This document shows positions 12,636 through 22,880 of a stretch of DNA of 64,000 bases, piece after piece. Location of the stretch: contig CM053261.1 in assembly GCA_028583405.1 (NCBI GenBank), positions 14,624,783 through 14,688,782 of the forward strand, written 5' to 3'. Numbering within the stretch: position 1 is the first letter of the stretch; the number at the start of each line of letters is the position of its first letter. The translations under genes and the position numbers were made by a program. Source of the stretch: Pogonophryne albipinna (Eukaryota; Chordata; Actinopteri; Perciformes; Artedidraconidae). Below the pieces are notes generated by a model that saw only the letters and a program-made list of their open reading frames with translations, had not been told where the DNA came from and did no database searches.

Positions 12636-15600
12636 TTGGACTTCTGGGATACGAAGACCTTCTCAGTGGCACAAGACATTTAGCTTTTGGTAAAGGCTTC
12701 CCTAAAGGTTTACCTAACAAAAACACTCATCCGGAAAAGCTCTTCAGTGAGTGCAGGCTCAGCGACTACAGATCCTGAGAAGGGATGGTTTTGATGTTTT
12801 AAATTTCATTTCAAATAGACAACCTGTTACTGTAAGTGTGGCATTTGAGTTAAAGCTTTAAGTTATTATTTTTCTTCCTCTTCCTGCTAATAGCCTATAA
12901 CAAAAATATACCGGGAAATCCTACTCTTCTCTGTCATATCCTGTCCTGCTCTTTAGGTTATGTTTTTTTCATGTCATTCATTATCTGTTTCCGGTTTGAT
13001 TTGGAATTTCCCACCTCTCCTCTTGTTTGAGATACTTCCTGCTGTTGCATGTTTCCTGCCTGAGTTCCACCTGTACCACATTGTCTTCCTTCCTTTTATT
13101 CAGTGTGTTCTACTTTCTCAGTTTCCGTTTGTCTTTGTAACCGTTATCAAGCTTCCCAGCCTTTTTAAGTATAGAGTCTAGCTTACCTTTTGTATTAAAT
13201 GCTGCTTTTTTGCTGGCTCTCACCTTTGTGTTCTCCTTGCTGGATATGTTTTAATGATCTTCCGACTGACTCCCGTGACCCAAACATTTGCAAGTAAAGT
13301 TTTAAACTTTTCTGATCAAGGCTCTAAACTTTCCAATTGAGTCCTCTTCAAGCTATTCTTCCAGCTGTTACACCCTCAGAATGGGAAGAATGATAAAACA
13401 TGTGAGGGAAAGTGTCTGAGACTAAAAATAACGAATCAAATTAGAGCTGGAGTTACACAAGGAAGGCCACGTCATACTCCTTGCACAAGCCTAGTGTTTC
13501 TGTTAAATCTATCCTTCAGATTTTTTCAGATATAATAAATGTATCTCTTTTAACCCAAAAAGTGTATCATTGCTACAATATTGAATGTGTTATAATTAGT
13601 CTGTGTTAGGCCGAATTGTCTTGTAAATTAAAGAAATGTCACATTATCAATTCTTGTTACAATTACTCCAAAAAAGGACAGAGGCGGAGTCACAGTTTCA
13701 AGCTTTTGGTATTTCTTTAACACCATCATCTGGCACATGTATGTCAATGTTAGGAAACAGGAAACTCTTAATAAATACAAGGTGGAAATGTTGAGCAGTC
13801 AGCCGGTGCACCCGATGTATATTCATTTTTGCTTCCTGACAACTCAGCTCATGTATGTTTTGTGGATGAGTGGATTTTATTTCTTGTTGAAGTGATCATT
13901 TTGAGTGTGCCAGTTAAAATCAACTCCCTCTCCTCGACAATAAATGAGTAGATGAGGCTTAACAAATTATTCAGGAGCGCATTAAATTCCTTTTTTTACA
14001 GCACAAACTGAAACAATTATACCAAGCGTATGTCCATGACTGTCAGTTTAGTAATAGTGATGCATATTTGACGTCACACTGTGACTAACAGGCTTAAGCA
14101 GCTGTTTAAAGAGGGTTTTCAGAATGAATTACAAAAATAACTCTGGGGAAGGTACAACTGAATATTACTTCTTGCCCCCTGCTGTAAATCCTTCTAAAGA
14201 GCGTGACCAAACAGCGCGGCTAGCAGAGTGACGACACTGCTGGATGACTTTGGTCTGAGGGGAGATGAGACACGGTGAAGAAAATACATATAATATGGTG
14301 TTTTTTTATAGCTACGTCCGCCCCCACAGCAGGATGCAAACAGATACAATTTTCCCGTAAAAGTCTAATTTTGGTGCTTTTTGGGGGTGCAATCTTGACT
14401 GTTTCATCACATGAGGTTATCTGAAAGATTTGGCCTGAAATATGAATACTTAAAAATGTCCTGTTCCCCACACTAGAGGCAAAGACAGATCTATTTGAAT
14501 AACCTTGATTCTGTAGTCTGCTCTCACTAGCGTTCATTGTTATTATCAATTATCTTGAACTTTTAGGTCATATGTTTTCTTTACTTTTAGTCAAGGGTTG
14601 CATATTTGTCTGGTTTGAAATGATCAACAATAGTCATTTGGTCAAGTTTTGTATTTTTGGAAAAGGAAGAATGCACATTTTAATATGAATACTGTAAATA
14701 AATGCACTTTGTTTGTTTGTGGATGAAAGGATGATGCAAGGAGGAGCAAAATTGCAACAGTGAGGAGTATTCAAATCTGGAAATACTGCTTACTGTATTT
14801 AATTGATTTATGATTAAAACCATAACTGGAAGCCTAAAGTATCAAGGTCAACACAGAGCTCTACTCCCGCTCGAGACCTTATGAGATAGAAGCTGTCCGA
14901 AGTTTATGCAGATTAAAGATCGCGTCAGGTTTCAAAATAATCCTCAACTGCGGTAATATCAGCGAAGCTTTATGATTAGAAATGATGCTCAAACAAAAGT
15001 GCACATTCCCTTGTGTGTGAGTGTGTGTGTTGTTGTGAAAGTACACACTGCTGGATTTGTAGCTCCCAACATCACAGGGGGAGGACTCATCCATTAAGGT
15101 TATTTGATGTCTATTTTTAGCGGTGTGTATGAAAGCAAAACAAAAGGCTGAATGACATTATGTTAATACTCACAAATATGCAGTTAATCGTGCAGCTCTT
15201 CATGTCGTTTTTGTGTTATTATTACAATTACCAGTGTGATGAGGCTCAAGGTTCAATGGGAATTGCATGGTTAAGTTGGATTTGTTTCTACATTTTCCCC
15301 TAGTGGAAAAAATATAATTGTTGGATACATCAAAGAGGACATAGAGTAAAAAGCATCTTCACTTCTGCTCTTTCCATTATGCTCCCTGGTAACGTTTCGT
15401 TCAGGATAGGGACTTTTAATTTGAAAATAAACTACTAGCTGAACAGCCTATTCCCTGCCCTAGTCAGTTCTACCTGGAGGTCAATAATGTAATTTCACAC
15501 AGTTGGAACATAAGTGGCTTCATATCCAAGGCATGTTATGATAGAAAACAGGAAGGTAACAATTACATAACAGAGGATGAATACAAGAAGGACAAAAGCA

Positions 15601-16272
15601 CAAATATATTACCGAGCTGATTATATCATAGGTCTATCTCTGCAAGATGTTCTTTGAGCAGGGATACATTCAGATAGCGTCTTCTTTGTTGAAGTCTGTG
15701 ATGTAATAGTTCAGTCTCATTCAGCCTTATATCTTCTGTTATAAAGTTATTTTTTACATTGTTGAAAAAGTATTTAACTGCCATAAACGTACTCATTATG
15801 TGTGTTTTTTTTTAAATATTGCATTGAGGTTCTGTGACATCAAAGGTCATTAATCCATTTTAGGTAGTAAACTATAGCATGTAAACAGCTACTCTACAAC
15901 AAGTAAAATTGACTTTCAATGTCCCCAACCCACTGTTTGATGTAATCTTAAAAAGCAGCAGTAGCACTGGCTGCTTTAAAGTGTCAAGGGGTCTATTCAT
16001 ATTTCAAAACTGTGTATGTGAATCAGTGATTTAGACTATTACTAACAAACGAGTTGTGAATCAGTCTGTTCAGTGTAGGTGTGTAAACATGCACGCACAG
16101 GTCCTGAGAAAAGTAGGGCAGTACTATGAATAAGTGCTGCAGTGTTCTGTAACATCCCTGTGTAGCCCGCAGAGACTAATTCTCAATCTCAGTCAATGAC
16201 TCTTCATTCACAAGAGAGACTTAAAGAGGGAGGGAGGGAGGGAGGGAGAGAGAGAGAGAATAGAAATATGAT
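12636..16272. other. Intergenic DNA
   Basis: No gene recognised. 12950-13380 is pyrimidine-rich and ends near a TG/CA-like junction, so it could be an old solo LTR, but no duplicate end is visible. A GGGA/GA purine run lies at 16225-16260. Confidence 0.4.
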
Positions 16273-16276
16273 TTAA

Positions 16277-16663
16277 AGGTCCCCTATTATACTGTTCTGC
16301 ATCAATATGTTATAGGTCTCAGTTATATATAAAACATGTCTCTGAAGTGTTTGGCTTGAAATACCAAACAGATCATTGTAGCATCCCATAAGCCCCCCTC
16401 TGTTTCAGCCCTGTTTCAAAAGTGCTGATTATTTGTTACTTTAGATGAAAATAAGGTGCCACTCCCCACGCACAAGATATTTGGTTAAAAAAACACAATG
16501 GTGCTCTAGGGGGAGATTCAGGTGATAAGGGGGGGGGGGTGTTACCTTGGTTGGTTATTGGCACAAAAAAAATCCTGAAACTTTCAGAATCTCTTAATGC
16601 ATAGGGGACACATATTTATGTATAGAAAACATGAAAAAGTGGATTTTGCATGATAGCTGACCT
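16277..16663. mobile_element. TTAA-flanked MITE (copy 2), internally deleted
   Basis: It matches the 2440-3439 element along both ends. TTAA lies at 16273-16276 and 16664-16667. It lacks the part from the TTGGTTATTGGC motif to just before CTGAAACTTTCAGAATCTC, leaving 387 bp. Its right end has one change (GATAGCTGACCT). Confidence 0.85.
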
Positions 16664-16813
16664 TTAAGGGGGAAGTGAAAAAGACGTAAGAGACATTGAA
16701 GAGGACAGAGGTCAACAGAAAAGGACAGTATTTTTCAGAGGGTGCACAAAATACCATTATTGGGTCAGATAAGGATAAAACATGTTTTGAATTTAAGAAT
16801 GTAATGCATATTA

Positions 16814-16815
<2 letters not shown>

Positions 16816-16856
<41 letters not shown>
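16816..16856. repeat. TTA microsatellite
   Basis: About thirteen tandem TTA/ATT units. Read on the minus strand they give a poly-Asn run, which is not evidence for a protein. Confidence 0.95.
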
Positions 16857-16982
16857 AATGCTGTAGTTTGTGAATGTTCTTTTCATCATGTGCTAGGAAT
16901 AATATAACTTAACCTTAATCTAAAAAATTAAACAAAAGGCAAGCACAGAAAACGTCTTTCACAGACCAGAGCTACACTGTAA

Positions 16983-17758
16983 TGGCGCGTTTCCACTGCA
17001 GGCCTCGCTCGGCCTCACTCGGCCTCGCTCGGTTTGGTTAGGCCTTATTAGGCCCGGCTCACTTTAATGCTGCGCTTCCATTACAGTTTAGGAACTGGGG
17101 TAGTTACTATAGTAACGCAGTGTAGGCGGAGCCGTGACGTCATCTTCAATGAGAGCCCCAACAAAACAACACAGCCGTTAGCTCTTAGCACTCAGAGCTC
17201 ACAGCTCTTCTTATCTGTTCAGAAACTAGACAAAAGTTAAACAAGTACAAACCACAGACTGTCTGTGTCATGGCGAATACAGTCGCTGGTTTATTTATGT
17301 CTGGATAGGCCGTTGTTGTGAGTGTGGACGGTCGGAGCATATATAACGTTAGCTTAGCCAAGCTCCATTTAGAAAGCACGCATTTTAAAAGGGTTTTTGG
17401 CCTGCCGTCTGTCTGCAGACTTGTCAAAGCATTAATTCATGGTTTTTACTAACCGGTATCAGTATGTTGTTACTTCGGCATCATTTTGAAACGTGTATTA
17501 CAATTAAATCACGGTCAAATATGTTCATCTTGTTGTAGTTGTAGCCCCCTTGCCAGCGATTCTCTCTCTAGTTTAGCATACTCAGCCCGACTCAGCCTGG
17601 TTGTTCCTGGCCCTAGAACCACGATTTAGTCGGGCCAGAAAAAAGGTGAAAAAGTAGCCCCGGGCCAAAACTAGGCCAAGTGGAAACGCAACCAAAAACG
17701 GGCCCCGCACGGCTCGGCACGCTTAAAGCGAGCTACCCGCTGCAGTGGAAACGCGCCA
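16983..17758. mobile_element. Harbinger-like MITE
   Basis: Terminal inverted repeats TGGCGCGTTTCCACTGCAG and CTGCAGTGGAAACGCGCCA are flanked by TAA on both sides (16980-16982 and 17759-17761). The 3-bp TWA target fits PIF/Harbinger. The 776-bp element has no transposase and contains a TGACGTCA (CRE-type) palindrome near 17134. Confidence 0.8.
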
Positions 17759-17761
17759 TAA

Positions 17762-19102
17762 GATGCCCTCCACCTAGGTATACAAAAAGATTAATTAAGT
17801 CTCCAGTGGCTTCATTTGCTTTTAGTTGCTTGTCACGCCACATCGAGGACAAGTGAGACAAAACCGAGCAGCACAAGAGGATCCTGAGAGCAGGATACAC
17901 AGATGGTGATGAATATGGAAAATGAAAAGGGCTTTTCATTGGCTTCAAAGAGCTGAATATACAGCTCTCAGTCAAATGTGAATGATCATGCAAGTCTATT
18001 GAAGGGACAACCATTACGTCATCTACTATAAAGTTAAGGAGCTACAGAGGTGGGAGAGAAAGAACACAATTAATAAGGAGACATAAGTACCCAACCAACA
18101 GTAAATACTATAGGGAAAATTAAATTGTGATCTCTGTGGTGAGTATACACAATGAAATGATCTACTCACTTAATTATAAATGGCTTGGGTAAATTACCAA
18201 TAACACACTATAGAATCACTTAAAATCAGATGTCCTGCCCCAAATACCAAAGTATTACATTAATAAAGTAGACAAGTAACAAAAGACAAAGTAATTTTTG
18301 ACAAAAAGTGACTATCAGCTAAATGAAGCCTTGTACAAAATACAATATTATATACATGTATAATTGTATAACGTTGCACAAAATGGAAATACTATAGTAA
18401 AGTAAATATAGCTAAAATGAAGGCCTATAATAAAGTGTGAGAACCTACTTGTTTTAGTTTACCTGATCCTTTTTTTTGGTTTATTGTACAAAGTTGCTAT
18501 GTAGCAATATGCTAGCTAACGTAAGAGTCAGTTTGCGAATTCTTTTAAGTTATATTTTGACTTGCAATTTAATCATTAGTAAATAATGGCTTTGTAAATA
18601 ATCCATGTTGGCACTGGTGACCAACAAAATCTATTTTAGGAATAGTCCGAAAATCAATATTAGAAGATTTTTTTAGGCCAGTTTGACAGCAACAAAAGCC
18701 CAACATTGTCAAGGGTATAGCAGACAAGGACTCAGACTTTTCAAGATTTACGATTCAAGGGTTTTATTATCATGTGTACATTAGCTACAGTGTAGTTATG
18801 GCAACGAAAATATTAGGTCCCGAGACTTGAACTCGTTGTTGAAGAGTTTAGTGTTGCATCGCTGGCAGAATTTGAAGGCCCAAGAGTCGTCTTGATGCCC
18901 TGTCTATTATAACAGCCGGCTAATGAGGTTCCATTTATAGACTGTTCATTTATATGATGTCAATGCTGAGGTCAAGCGAACGCATGTATCTCCGTATCTG
19001 GATCTCGAAGGAGAACATTCCTAATGGTTAGCCTAAATGTAATTTACGAATACCTTGAGTAGCCTTGCTTGCTTTCCTAATATGTTAGTCCAGGAATTTA
19101 TG
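17762..19102. other. Intergenic DNA
   Basis: No gene recognised. The stretch cgattcaagggttttattat (about 18751-18770) and what follows resembles the reversed 3' end of a fish LINE, at low confidence. The rest is AT-rich and featureless. Confidence 0.4.
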
Positions 19103-19107
19103 TTAGG

Positions 19108-19466
19108 TGTTACGGTGAGTGAAGCAAGCAGGACACAAATGCAGATAACGCTGAAAAATGCCTTTATTTCAAGGATAAATACAAATAACTTGGACAAAAC
19201 AACTCTCACCGGTGAACTCAATCACAAACAAAAGACGAACCAACACTGAACACAGGAGGAGACAAGACTAAATACAGGGAGGGGTAATCACAAGACGAGA
19301 AACAGCCGTGCAGGGGAGGAGAAACACAAGGGCCACAGGTGAACACAATCAGACAACTAGACACACCAGGGAAACTAACGACAGGAGGAAAAACACAGGG
19401 AAAAGGACCAGACAATATACCAAGAGGAAAACACCCAAAACGTGACATAACACACTAATCCTGACA
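19108..19466 (-). repeat. 3' LTR of the minus-strand retroelement
   Basis: 359 bp with the same TG..CA ends as the 22077 copy. The polypurine tract adjoins it. It lacks 36 bp present in the other LTR. Confidence 0.9.
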
Positions 19467-19654
19467 GAACCCCCCCCTCAAGGGACGGATTCCAGACGTC
19501 CCTAAAAAACCCCCCACAAAAGTCCAAAACCTCAAGCAGGGTGGGTGGAGGGGGTCCGGAGGAGGGACGCCAAACTAGGGCCACCAGGGTGGGTGGAGGG
19601 GGTCTGGAGGACGGGTCTTGGGCTGACAGCCCAGGAGCACAGGACCTGGAAGGG

Positions 19655-19795
19655 ATCTCGGGCGGACGGCCCGGGGGCAAGGCAGAAGCCGAGAAGGGGG
19701 ACTCGGGCGGACGGCCCGGGGGTAAGGCAGAGTCCATGGTGGGGGTCTCGGGCGGACGGCCCGGGGGCAAGGCAGAGTCCATGGTGGGGCGACGG
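19655..19795. repeat. 45-bp tandem array in the LTR element
   Basis: Three units of about 45 bp start at CTCGGGCGGACGGCCCGGGG (19657, 19702, 19747). On the minus strand they encode an ALPPGRPPE-containing 15-residue unit. Confidence 0.9.
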
Positions 19796-19969
19796 CCACA
19801 GCGGGCGAACTCAGGGGGCCGAGCATGAGGGCGAAGGCAGCGGCAGGAAGAGTCAGGGGGCCGGGCCCGAGGGCGAAGACCGCCCCGGTATCGGCCGAAC
19901 AGGAACCGGAGCCGGTGGGACAGGCTTCGGCAGGATCCCCCACGGAAGAGGACCAGGAGTTGGCAGGAC

Positions 19970-20715
19970 CCCCGGCGAGACAGGTGATGGCGGGGCCTCC
20001 AACGGAACAGGACAAGGAGTTGGCAGGACCCCCGGCAGAAGAGTTGTCGGCGGGACCCCCAGAGGAACAGGACATAGGATTGGCAGGATCCCCGGCAGGA
20101 GAGTAGTCGGCGGGACCTCCAACGGGACTGGACATGGAGCTGGCAGGACCCCCAGTGGAACCTCCAACGGCACAGGACATAGGGTTGGCAGGACCCCCGG
20201 CAGAAGAGTAGTCGGCGGGACCCCCAACGGGACAGGACATAGGGTTGGCAGGACCCCCAGCAGGAGAGTAGTCGGCGGGACCTCCAACGGGACTGGATAT
20301 GGAGCTGGCAGGACTCCCAGCGGAACCTCCAACGGCACAGGACATAGGGTTGGCAGGACCCCCGGCAGAAGAGTAGTCGACGGGACCCCCAACGGGACAG
20401 GACATAGGGTTGGCAGGACCCCCAGCGGAACCTCCAACGGCACAGGACATAGGGTTGGCAGGACCCCCGGCAGAAGAGTAGTCGGCGGGACCTCCAACGG
20501 CACAGGACATAGGATTGGCAGGACCTCCAGCGGAACCTCCAACGGCACGGACATAGGATTGGCAGGACCCCCGGCAGGAGAGTAGTCGGCGGGACCTCCA
20601 ACGGCACAGGACATAGAGTTGGCAGGACCCCCGGCAGAGGAGTAGTCGGCGGGGCCTCCAACGGGACAGGACATGGAGTTGGCAGGACCCCCAGCGGAAC
20701 CTCCAACGGACCAGG
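19970..20715. repeat. 60/45-bp composite tandem array in the LTR element
   Basis: Units of about 60 bp (GGACCCCCGGCAGAAGAG, GTCGGCGGGACCTCCAACGG, ACAGGACATAGGGTTGGCA) alternate with 45-bp units that lack the AGAGTAGTCGGCGG part. All periods are multiples of three. Confidence 0.92.
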
Positions 20716-20734
20716 ACATTGGGTAGGGACTTGA

Positions 20735-21120
20735 GACGTGACTCGAGAGGGGACTTGAGAGGAGACTCGAGAGGAGACTCGAGAGGGGAACTAGAGAGGG
20801 GACTCGAGAGGGGACTAGAGAGGGGACCTGAGATGAGACTCGAGAGGGGACTCGAGCGGGGACCCGAGGAGGGAACTCGAGAGGTGACTAAAAAGGGAAC
20901 TCGAGAGGTGACTTGAGAGGGAACTCGAGAGGTGACTCGAGATGGGACTAGAGAAGGGACGAGAGAAGGGACTAGGGAAGGGACGAGAGAAGGGACTAGG
21001 GAAGGGACTAGAGGAGGGACTAGAGGAGGGACTAGAGGAGGGACTAGAGATGGAACTCAAGATGGAACTTGAGAGGCGACTCGATAGGGAACTTGAGAAG
21101 GAACTTGAGAGGAGACTTGA
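20735..21120. repeat. 12-bp purine-rich tandem array in the LTR element
   Basis: Around thirty degenerate copies of a GGGACTCGAGAG-type unit. The strand asymmetry is extreme (purines on +). The period of 12 keeps frames open on both strands. Confidence 0.9.
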
Positions 21121-22058
21121 GACGATCGGTTCGCCAACAGAACACGGGGGGCTGGAGTCGGCCGGAATGCCGACAGGGCACGGGGAGAGCTCGGCCGGTA
21201 TGCCGACAGGACACGGGGAGCTGGCGTCGGCCGGAGACGAAGGGCTGGAGTCGAAACCATGGCTGCTGGGGCCAGGACTGAGGCTGGAACCATGGCTGCT
21301 GGGACCAGAACTGGGGCCGGAACCATGGCTGCTGGGGCCAGAACTGGGGCCGGAACCATGGCTGCTGGGGCCAGAACTGGGGCCGGAACCATGGCTGCTG
21401 GGGCCTGTACTGGAGCCGGAACCATGGCTGCTGGGGCCTGTACTGGAGCCGGAACCATGGCTGCTGGGGCCAGAACTGGGGCTGGAACCATGGCTGCTGG
21501 GGCCAGAACTGGGGCCGGAACCATGGCTGCTGGGGCCAGAACTGGGGCCGGAACCATGGCTGCTGGGGCCAGAACTGTGGCTGGAACCATGGCTGCTGGG
21601 GCCTGTACTGGAGCCCAAAGCATGGCTTCTGTGGCTAGGGCTGCTAGCCTGGACCTGCGACTCCTTCTCTTAGGAGCCTTTTGGAGGCTCCGTGGACCTC
21701 CAAAAGCCAGACGAGTTCCAGAGAACGGCTCTTGGACAGGAGCAGGAACTGGGGCAGAAGCAAGGGTTGACTCCAGACGGAACACACCGATGCGTGTGGT
21801 GTCATAATGGGAATTGGGAGGCAGAGAGCCAGCATGGCTGGGGCTAGCAGGCAGGGGATAACACACCGAGAGGAAATCCAAAATCCAGCCAGGTAAGAAT
21901 TTCACCAAGCCTGGCTTCTCCGTAGCCATCTGGCGCGCCTCTGCCAGAGCAGCCTCTCGCTGCTGAACCCCGGACGCTCCCCTCCATCGATCAGAGCAGT
22001 TAGCCAAAAAAAAGGAAAAATCCAATAATTCCTGCTCAAAAGGATCTGCTGGGCCCAT
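21057..22058 (-). CDS. Retroelement open frame: unique N-terminus then 11-residue repeats
   Basis: The ATG at 22058 lies 19 nt inside the LTR boundary on the minus strand and opens a 333-codon frame. The first ~130 residues are unique (start MGPADPFEQELLDFSFFLAN, later a basic KRRSRRSR stretch). About ten tandem copies of an 11-residue PAPVLAPAAMV unit follow, then a Ser/Pro/Val tail where the 12-bp array begins. The position matches a gag gene, but no zinc knuckle or capsid motif is visible, so gag identity is unproven. The frame is also open upstream through the LTR to 22217, with a hydrophobic stretch. Confidence 0.5.
   Translation of the reverse strand: MGPADPFEQELLDFSFFLANCSDRWRGASGVQQREAALAEARQMATEKPGLVKFLPGWILDFLSVCYPLPASPSHAGSLPPNSHYDTTRIGVFRLESTLASAPVPAPVQEPFSGTRLAFGGPRSLQKAPKRRSRRSRLAALATEAMLWAPVQAPAAMVPATVLAPAAMVPAPVLAPAAMVPAPVLAPAAMVPAPVLAPAAMVPAPVQAPAAMVPAPVQAPAAMVPAPVLAPAAMVPAPVLAPAAMVPAPVLVPAAMVPASVLAPAAMVSTPALRLRPTPAPRVLSAYRPSSPRALSAFRPTPAPRVLLANRSSQVSSQVPSQVPYRVASQVPS
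21255..21625. repeat. 33-bp tandem array in the LTR element
   Basis: About eleven units of accatggctgctggggccag followed by aactggggccgga. The period of 33 is a multiple of three and encodes 11 residues on the minus strand. Units vary mainly between CCAGAACTG and CCTGTACTG forms. Confidence 0.93.
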
Positions 22059-22076
22059 ATTTGGGTTGGTTCGTAC

Positions 22077-22473
22077 TGTTACGGTGAGTGAAGCAAGCAG
22101 GACCCAAATGCAGATAACGCTGAAAAATGCCTTTATTTCAAGGATAAATACAAATAACTTGGACAAAACAGAACTCTCACCGGTGAACTCAATCACAAAC
22201 AAAAGACGAACCAACACTGAACACAGGAGGAGACAAGACTAAATACAGGGAGGGGTAATCACAAGACGAGAAACAGCCGGGCAGGGGAGGAGAAACACAA
22301 GGGCCACAGGTGAACACAATCAGACAACTAGACACACCAGGGAAACTAACGACAGGAGGAAAAACACAGGGAAAAGGACCAGACAATATACCCAGAGGAA
22401 AACAAGACAGGGTGAACAGCAAAACACCCAAAACAAGACATACAAAACGTGACATAACACACTAATCCTGACA
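22077..22473 (-). repeat. 5' LTR of the minus-strand retroelement
   Basis: On the minus strand it starts TGTCAGGATTAGTGTG and ends CACTCACCGTAACA (397 bp). It is nearly identical to 19108-19466 except for 36 extra bp near the minus-strand start and four or so small differences. Confidence 0.9.
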
Positions 22474-22838
22474 TTAGGGGTTCCTATTGACCCAGATATA
22501 TACTGTTACAGATGAATAATAGTCTTTTACTTGATTAGAGCTTGAGCATAAGGGTTCATGTTGTATTGATCTGACCAACCTTGACCAATCAAGTTCATAA
22601 CGGCTGCCACCCTGGGATGTAATCGCATTGAGCTGGAGGTATGTCGCTCTTTTGATGGCTCAGCTTTCCCGTCCTCATCTCCATTTAATAAAATACCTGC
22701 ATCTTGTCAGCCAATGCATCTAACCTGCAGTCAATGTCTTGATGTGTTTTACCCTCGATTGTGAATATGACCCTGAATTATCAAATCTCTTCCATTTAAT
22801 CACCTAAAGAGTGCAAGCATTGCATTTCCCTGCTACCA

Positions 22839-22880
22839 TGTGTGTGTGTGTGTGTATGTGTGCGTGTTTGTGTGTGTGCG
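22839..22880. repeat. TG microsatellite
   Basis: Tandem TG with a few interruptions (tatg, cgtg, tttg). Confidence 0.95.

Larger units (their letters stand above)
19108..22473 (-). mobile_element. Non-autonomous LTR retroelement carrying tandem-repeat arrays
   Basis: Two direct LTRs with TG..CA ends flank the element, with 5-bp target duplications TTAGG at 19103-19107 and 22474-22478. A polypurine tract (GAGGGGGGGGTTC on the minus strand) abuts the LTR at 19466, which sets the orientation as minus. The 2.6-kb interior has no reverse transcriptase, integrase or protease motif. It is mostly four GC-rich arrays with units of 45, 60/45, 12 and 33 bp. No standard tRNA primer-binding site is seen next to the 22077 boundary. 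The LTRs differ by a few substitutions and a 36-bp gap, suggesting a fairly recent insertion. Family unknown to me. Confidence 0.88.

Noticed and set aside
12950..13380. Solo LTR
   Set aside because: Composition is suggestive, but no TG..CA ends with a target duplication could be fixed.
16584..16889. Minus-strand frame with a poly-Asn run
   Set aside because: Product of the TTA microsatellite and MITE copy 2.
19545..20585. Long + strand open frames (up to 346 codons) of Gly/Thr/Arg-rich repeats
   Set aside because: They run antisense to the LTR element and exist because the GC-rich arrays have periods divisible by three and few stops. No start context, splice sites or unique domain.
19655..21625. 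CRISPR-like array
   Set aside because: Units are contiguous with no unique spacers, and the genome is vertebrate.
20942..21807. Further + strand frames over the 12- and 33-bp arrays
   Set aside because: Same cause. Read-through of tandem arrays in alternative frames.
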